Shown here: one piece after another, positions 24,229-26,814 of the stretch | Position numbering within the stretch: the first letter of the stretch is position 1 | How the letters are laid out: each line of letters begins with the position of its first letter | Virus record (IMG/VR): IMGVR_UViG_3300027734_000267 | Location: 1 to 26,814 of that record | DNA: 26,814 nucleotides | Source of the DNA: a virus | Reading direction: 5' to 3' (one strand) | Notes under the pieces: generated by a model | What the model saw: the letters and a program-made list of their open reading frames with translations, nothing else | Database searches by the model: none | What the model was told of the DNA's origin: nothing | Translations under genes and position numbers: made by a program

Positions 24229-24653
24229 TTCTCCTCCAGTAGATTAACTATAACTCTTGCTTCGTCGAACATCTCTAACGCTAAATCAAAAGAATCCTTC
24301 CATCTCTCATTGTTTGTTTTGTAGGAAATATGCCTACAAATACCGGATTGAATAATCATTCCCGCACATTGAGAGCAAGACATAAATGGATAGGTATAAA
24401 TCGTTGCTCCATTTAACGGTCTTTTCGCGGTGATTATTGCGTTAATCTCCGCATGGATAATCATCTTTAACTTAATGTCTCTATTGTTTAGCCTTTGATC
24501 TGTATCCTGTATTCGTCTTGGTAGACCGTTAAATCCTACTGATATAACAGTATTATCTGAATCTACAATTACAGATCCAACTTTAGTTGATGGGTCTTTG
24601 CTCCATGTCGATACAAGTTTTGCCATCTCCAGGTATCTCAGTTCCCACTTCAT
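24225..24653 (-). CDS. dCMP/CMP deaminase-family protein
   Basis: 142 aa. Zinc site: H67-A-E69 in IIHAEINAI, with E69 the proton shuttle, and C93/C96 in PFMSCSQCAGMI. The N-terminal WELRYLEMAKLVSTWSKDPS with TKVGSVIV is the typical entry of phage dCMP deaminases, which make dUMP for dTTP synthesis. Alternative ATG 24626 would lose this aligned start, so 24653 is preferred. The gene overlaps the upstream 61-aa gene by 71 nt. Cytidine or other substrate use cannot be excluded. A deaminase with no visible thymidylate synthase in the window. Confidence 0.9.
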   Translation of the reverse strand: MKWELRYLEMAKLVSTWSKDPSTKVGSVIVDSDNTVISVGFNGLPRRIQDTDQRLNNRDIKLKMIIHAEINAIITAKRPLNGATIYTYPFMSCSQCAGMIIQSGICRHISYKTNNERWKDSFDLALEMFDEARVIVNLLEEK

Positions 24654-24768
24654 AAGTAGTCCACAATTCCATAAGTAAGCATGGTTTACCTTTATAGTTT
24701 CGTTGATCCTGCCGTGTATAGTGTTCTTTTATGATGTCTTGAATCGTTTTTTTTGGTACAGTTTTCAC
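24583..24768 (-). CDS. 61-aa protein, unknown function
   Basis: GTG start at 24768, which forms a GTGA overlap with the stop of the preceding gene and has GGGAGGG about 8 nt upstream. A longer reading from 24828 would run through the previous gene and is unlikely. The sequence begins VKTVPKKTIQDIIKEHYTRQ, then CLLMELWTTYEVGTEIPGDG. Short, basic N-terminus and acidic C-terminus. It overlaps the deaminase start by 71 nt in another frame. No family recognised. Confidence 0.5.
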   Translation of the reverse strand: MKTVPKKTIQDIIKEHYTRQDQRNYKGKPCLLMELWTTYEVGTEIPGDGKTCIDMEQRPIN

Positions 24769-25013
24769 TTCGTTGCCCTCCCGTTTTGCCCCTCTATGTG
24801 AGGGGCTTTTTTTATCCTGTCTATCCAACGAATCTTTTGTTCAAACTTATTTCCAACACAATTTTCCCTGGCATCTCTAATTTTAGGATAAGTAACACCA
24901 CCGTAAATTGCGTTATGTATTTCAATGGTGACTAAATAAGGATTCTTGCAATAATCTTCATCTCTTATTCCACCACTTTTAAAATGTTTGCAATTTACAC
25001 AAATGTTATTCAT
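24765..25013 (-). CDS. Cys-rich small protein, possible zinc binder
   Basis: 82 aa. CVNCKHF near the N-terminus, EDYCKNP and later RENCVGNKFE give a C-x2-C ... C ... C set like small phage zinc proteins. The ATG lies in an ATGA overlap with the stop of the membrane protein gene. Its 3' portion encodes KKAPHIEGQNGRATK on DNA that forms a hairpin acting as terminator on the opposite strand. Role unknown. Confidence 0.7.
   Translation of the reverse strand: MNNICVNCKHFKSGGIRDEDYCKNPYLVTIEIHNAIYGGVTYPKIRDARENCVGNKFEQKIRWIDRIKKAPHIEGQNGRATK
24788..24813 (+). terminator. Intrinsic terminator for rightward transcripts
   Basis: GCCCCTC (24788-24794), loop TATGT, GAGGGGC (24800-24806), then seven T (24807-24813). 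A strong terminator on the + strand only: on the - strand the hairpin is followed by AAAAC, not U. It lies inside the coding sequence of the Cys-rich gene of the - strand. Probably it stops late transcription that runs past 24101. Confidence 0.9.
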
Positions 25014-25117
25014 TTTATGATTTCAATCTTTTTGCACTCTAGTTTTCCGGTCTGATAGCCAGTAAAAAGACATGCGATCATCAATATAAAAACAGCAATG
25101 AGTTCTGATATTTTCAT
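25010..25117 (-). CDS. 35-aa membrane protein
   Basis: MKISELIAVFILMIACLFTG forms one transmembrane helix; the tail YQTGKLECKKIEIIK is basic. ATG 25117 lies 4 nt after the CCA end of the interrupted tRNA gene. Its stop overlaps the next start by ATGA. A longer reading from 25195 would run through tRNA sequence and is unlikely. Small spanin-like, anchor or regulatory roles are possible; unknown. Confidence 0.55.
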   Translation of the reverse strand: MKISELIAVFILMIACLFTGYQTGKLECKKIEIIK

Positions 25118-25559
25118 GATTGGTAGGCGAGGCCGGAATCGAACCGGCAAGCGCTTTTTTTTCCCAATGATTTTTATAAGAGCCTTTTCCAGCACATTTT
25201 CTGCTGCAATACGGCCCTGATTTTTGTTTTTTTAAGTTTCCTAAAACATAATTTAAAAACTTTGTAAATTTAATATTGCAAGCAGGACAAATACCTTTAA
25301 ATAATTTTCTTTTTCTATGAATTTGCAAAAATTCTTTTTTTGCATTGTCTGAACGAGACAAAATTTGCAAATTTTCAATCCTATTATCTTGAAAATTATT
25401 GTTTATATGGTCTACTGTCTCATGTTCTTTTAATTTTCTTCCAAGATGATTTTCCATTAAAAACTTGGGATAGGATTTTGTTTGTTTTTTTCCATTTTTA
25501 TAAACCAAAATAACGTGCATCCTATTGTCTTTTCTTAAATATGGCCCATAAACTTTCAT
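25023..25559 (-). CDS. HNH homing endonuclease inside a tRNA locus
   Basis: 178 aa from ATG 25559, preceded by AGGTGA. HNH core ETVDHINNNFQDNRIENLQI (residues 47-66), D50-H51 with N54 and N63 as candidate catalytic/metal positions, then LSRSDNAKK. A Cys-ligand ribbon follows: CPAC (91-94) and YCSRKC (117-122). From about residue 138 the frame runs through the 3' tRNA half (LAGSIPASPTN) and then through the start of the next gene. The true end of the domain is probably near residue 130. It makes a double- or single-strand cut that promotes spread of the cassette to uninterrupted alleles. Confidence 0.85.
   Translation of the reverse strand: MKVYGPYLRKDNRMHVILVYKNGKKQTKSYPKFLMENHLGRKLKEHETVDHINNNFQDNRIENLQILSRSDNAKKEFLQIHRKRKLFKGICPACNIKFTKFLNYVLGNLKKQKSGPYCSRKCAGKGSYKNHWEKKALAGSIPASPTNHENIRTHCCFYIDDRMSFYWLSDRKTRVQKD
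25121..25148 (-). tRNA. 3' half of an interrupted tRNA-Leu-like gene
   Basis: Reads GCCGG TTCGATT CCGGC (T arm), then acceptor strand CTCGCCT, discriminator A, and an encoded CCA. There is no 5' half or anticodon arm within the preceding 100 nt on this strand. The acceptor strand pairs at all 7 positions (one G-U) with GGGCGAG at 25716-25722. The region just before it (25149-25165) is A-rich on this strand and may hold part of a variable arm. Confidence 0.75.
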
Positions 25560-25577
25560 ATTTTTCACCTATATAAT

Positions 25578-25654
25578 TGGTACGGGCGGTGAGATTCGAA
25601 CTCACACTTTGAGAATTTTAAGTTCTCTTTCTCTGCCGATTGGAATACGCCCGC
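25578..25654 (-). tRNA. tRNA-Leu (UAA), short variable loop, CCA encoded
   Basis: 77 nt. Acceptor GCGGGCG pairs with CGCCCGT (one G-U). D-stem is weak (TTCC..AGAA) with GG in the loop. Anticodon stem GAGAA/TTCTC is perfect, loop CTTAAAA, so the anticodon is UAA. T arm GTGAG TTCGAAT CTCAC; discriminator A and CCA are encoded. The variable region is only AAAGT, whereas bacterial tRNA-Leu normally has a long variable arm. Decodes UUA, a codon favoured in AT-rich DNA. It lies inside the interrupted tRNA locus. Confidence 0.9.
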
Positions 25655-25662
25655 TTACTTAC

Positions 25663-25690
25663 ATTATATAAATAATTTTAAGAAAAGCAA
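25663..25690 (-). promoter_or_regulatory. Sigma70-like promoter for the tRNA-HNH cassette
   Basis: Perfect -10 TATAAT (25668-25663), 16-nt spacer, partial -35 TTGCTT (25690-25685), reading leftward. Expected transcript start is just upstream of the complete tRNA, whose 5' end is at 25654. The only convincing sigma70-like promoter in the window. The -35 matches only at TTG. Confidence 0.5.
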
Positions 25691-25696
25691 TGTTTT

Positions 25697-25722
25697 GTGT
25701 TTACCAATTTCACCACTCGCCC
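25697..25722 (-). tRNA. 5' half of an interrupted tRNA-Leu-like gene
   Basis: Reads GGGCGAG TG GTGAAATTGGTAAACAC: acceptor strand, then a D arm with the diagnostic Leu pattern (GTGGTGAAATTGGTAGACAC in ordinary tRNA-Leu). No matching anticodon stem or T arm follows directly; the next structure is a different complete tRNA. The acceptor pairs with the separated 3' half at 25125-25131. Confidence 0.75.
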
Positions 25723-25727
25723 AATCC

Positions 25728-25904
25728 TTATTTACGTTTCCTGATTACTGCGGGAAACGACTGATCCAGGACTTCTCTACGATACCTTGCAAAAGTCACG
25801 GAAACGTCCGTAGAGGCCGCATTAGTAGGTTTAAATACATTATCTAAAATGTAGATGTTCCTTTCTTTCAGATAAGACATAGACTTTTGAAGTTTCTCAT
25901 TCAT
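25728..25904 (-). CDS. 58-aa protein, unknown function
   Basis: From ATG 25904 with AAAGG about 9 nt upstream. A longer reading starts with TTG 25931 inside the previous gene. MNEKLQKSMSYLKERNIYIL followed by NVFKPTNAASTDVSVTFARY, basic end. The start overlaps the previous stop by 8 nt. The last gene before the tRNA locus. No family recognised. Confidence 0.6.
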   Translation of the reverse strand: MNEKLQKSMSYLKERNIYILDNVFKPTNAASTDVSVTFARYRREVLDQSFPAVIRKRK

Positions 25905-26037
25905 AAAGTTTGCCTTTGTAAGTTTCAGCAAGTTTTTTAAGATAATCCGAAACCGTTTTGTCTTGGATCATAGACGCTGCGGTTTCGAGTTCATCACATA
26001 AAACTTTTAGATAGTCTCTCAGTCTGTCGGTTCTCAT
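25897..26037 (-). CDS. 46-aa helical protein, unknown function
   Basis: MRTDRLRDYLKVLCDELETA, then ASMIQDKTVSDYLKKLAETY and KGKLYE. Probably helical, soluble. It fills the space between the SSB-like gene and the 58-aa gene with overlaps of the kind seen across this operon. The ribosome site is weak. No family recognised. Confidence 0.5.
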   Translation of the reverse strand: MRTDRLRDYLKVLCDELETAASMIQDKTVSDYLKKLAETYKGKLYE

Positions 26038-26045
26038 TTCAGGAT

Positions 26046-26297
26046 TTACCACGGAATGTCATCCTTCATAGTATTTACAGTTTCTTTCTGGACTGGAGCT
26101 TCACCACGGCTTTGCACTTCTTTGCCGATCTTCATACGGACGAAAGGATTTCCGTTACGGTCTGTCTTTTTGTAGACATCCAAGTAACAAACCTTACCGT
26201 CTGGAAGAACTACTTTTCCTCGGAAGTCTGCATGCCAGTCCTCTTTTTTCTCGTTGAGAAAAGCAGATCCTTCGCCAGGTTTCATTTCGTATGCCAT
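26046..26297 (-). CDS. Small protein with SSB-like acidic tail
   Basis: 83 aa. Beta-rich core: DFRGKVVLPDGKVCYLDVYK and KTDRNGNPFVRMKIGKEVQS, a plausible single small OB-like or related fold. It ends MKDDIPW, close to the DDIPF tail by which bacterial SSB recruits partners. Position next to a YqaJ exonuclease fits recombination or replication. No classic SSB signature, so single-strand DNA binding is inferred. ATG follows AGGAG. Confidence 0.7.
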   Translation of the reverse strand: MAYEMKPGEGSAFLNEKKEDWHADFRGKVVLPDGKVCYLDVYKKTDRNGNPFVRMKIGKEVQSRGEAPVQKETVNTMKDDIPW

Positions 26298-26305
26298 ATA
26301 AACTC

Positions 26306-26814
26306 CTATTTATGCGTTAATTTGAAAAACATCTCGTCTACTTCATCTAAGAACTGGATCGCAGCTAACTCTACTTCCTTCAATTCCTCCTTTGTCGGAG
26401 TGTAGATCTTGTGAAACAACTGCATGTCTTCAGGTAGTCTGTTATCAAACGCAACAAAGTGAACGAAGTCTCGTTTGGTACACAAAGCCTGGACGCACAT
26501 TTGTTTCTTGTGATTATCTGGAATCTCATCTTTTAAAATGTATTCCAGCATCGTCTTTTCAGTAGGGCATTTCACTTCAATCAATCCACCGTCTGATGTA
26601 AAACCATCTGGTGAACAACCAAAGTTATCAATCGTCTGGTGATTCACGAATCCTACGTCTTCAATAAGAATACCTGTCTTTTGTTCAAAAGTCTCCTTTG
26701 CTAGAGGCTCTGCTTCAATTCCATGTTGCATTGCATCATTTACATACTTGGAAACGATGTTATTTGTAAGTCTTTCTAAGAGGATTTCCTTCTTGAGTTC
26801 ATACCGCTTAGAAG
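26306..26814 (-). CDS. YqaJ-type (lambda exo-like) exonuclease, 5' end outside window
   Basis: The frame stays open to the window edge, so residues before position 26814 are missing; ATG 26731 is internal. The conserved-type RLTNNIVSKYVNDAMQHGIE (26775-26716) and AEPLAKETFE match the N-terminal part of the YqaJ family. The catalytic group is SPDGF then LIEVKCP (D ... E-x-K). A 5'-3' exonuclease for recombination or host DNA breakdown, likely paired with the SSB-like neighbour. The C-terminal helices are complete. Confidence 0.9.
   Translation of the reverse strand, partial: SKRYELKKEILLERLTNNIVSKYVNDAMQHGIEAEPLAKETFEQKTGILIEDVGFVNHQTIDNFGCSPDGFTSDGGLIEVKCPTEKTMLEYILKDEIPDNHKKQMCVQALCTKRDFVHFVAFDNRLPEDMQLFHKIYTPTKEELKEVELAAIQFLDEVDEMFFKLTHK

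Noticed and set aside
24583-24828. 81-aa version of the small gene upstream of the deaminase
   Set aside because: Its first 20 residues come from the previous gene and the terminator hairpin; GTG 24768 with a strong ribosome site and GTGA overlap is preferred.
25132-25160. T-stem hairpin followed by eight T on the + strand as a terminator
   Set aside because: The hairpin is a tRNA T arm and is separated from the T-run by six bases; the clear terminator of this strand is at 24788.

Overview
The window is part of the genome of a tailed, podovirus-like dsDNA phage, most likely lytic and infecting a Gram-negative bacterium. It carries the virion and lysis genes of a T7-like (short-tailed, internal-core) phage: terminase large subunit, portal, scaffold, capsid, tail tube and nozzle proteins, internal virion proteins, a three-TM holin and a GH24 endolysin. 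Base composition is AT-rich by eye. I see no RNA polymerase, integrase or terminase small subunit; these may lie outside the window. The gene content recalls freshwater or marine podoviruses, but a host cannot be named from this sequence.

Layout, + strand (1 to about 24.1 kb), the late region. Terminase (5' end cut by the window) and portal come first. A tail-fibre/tailspike module is inserted between portal and scaffold: two collagen-like proteins sharing one N-terminal module, and two pectate-lyase-fold spikes. Behind it lies a short gene graveyard with two broken gene starts. Then come small genes, scaffold, major capsid protein and a capsid-decoration-like protein, with an intrinsic terminator after each of the last two. 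A run of tiny basic genes follows, then tail tube, tail nozzle, a collar-type fibre, four internal virion proteins, two holin-like membrane proteins, endolysin, a SprT-like metalloprotease and a metallophosphoesterase with an N-terminal helix-turn-helix-like segment.

Layout, - strand (about 26.8 kb down to 24.05 kb), the nucleic-acid metabolism region, convergent with the late genes. It starts with a YqaJ-type exonuclease (5' end cut by the window). A small protein with an SSB-like acidic tail, two tiny ORFs, a tRNA region, an HNH endonuclease, a small membrane protein, a Cys-rich protein, a 61-aa ORF, a dCMP/CMP deaminase-family enzyme and a 59-aa ORF follow. Most neighbours overlap by ATGA or GTGA, suggesting one translationally coupled operon.

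The most unusual point is at 25.12-25.72 kb. The two ends of a tRNA-Leu-like gene, whose acceptor halves pair over 7 positions, lie about 550 nt apart. Between them sit a sigma70-like promoter, a complete tRNA with anticodon UAA, and an HNH endonuclease gene that reads through the 3' tRNA half. This looks like a homing cassette, or less likely an intron, in a tRNA gene. Other points of interest are domain sharing between a tailspike C-terminus and the decoration-like protein, the remnants at 8.6-8.8 kb, and a + strand terminator embedded in a - strand gene.
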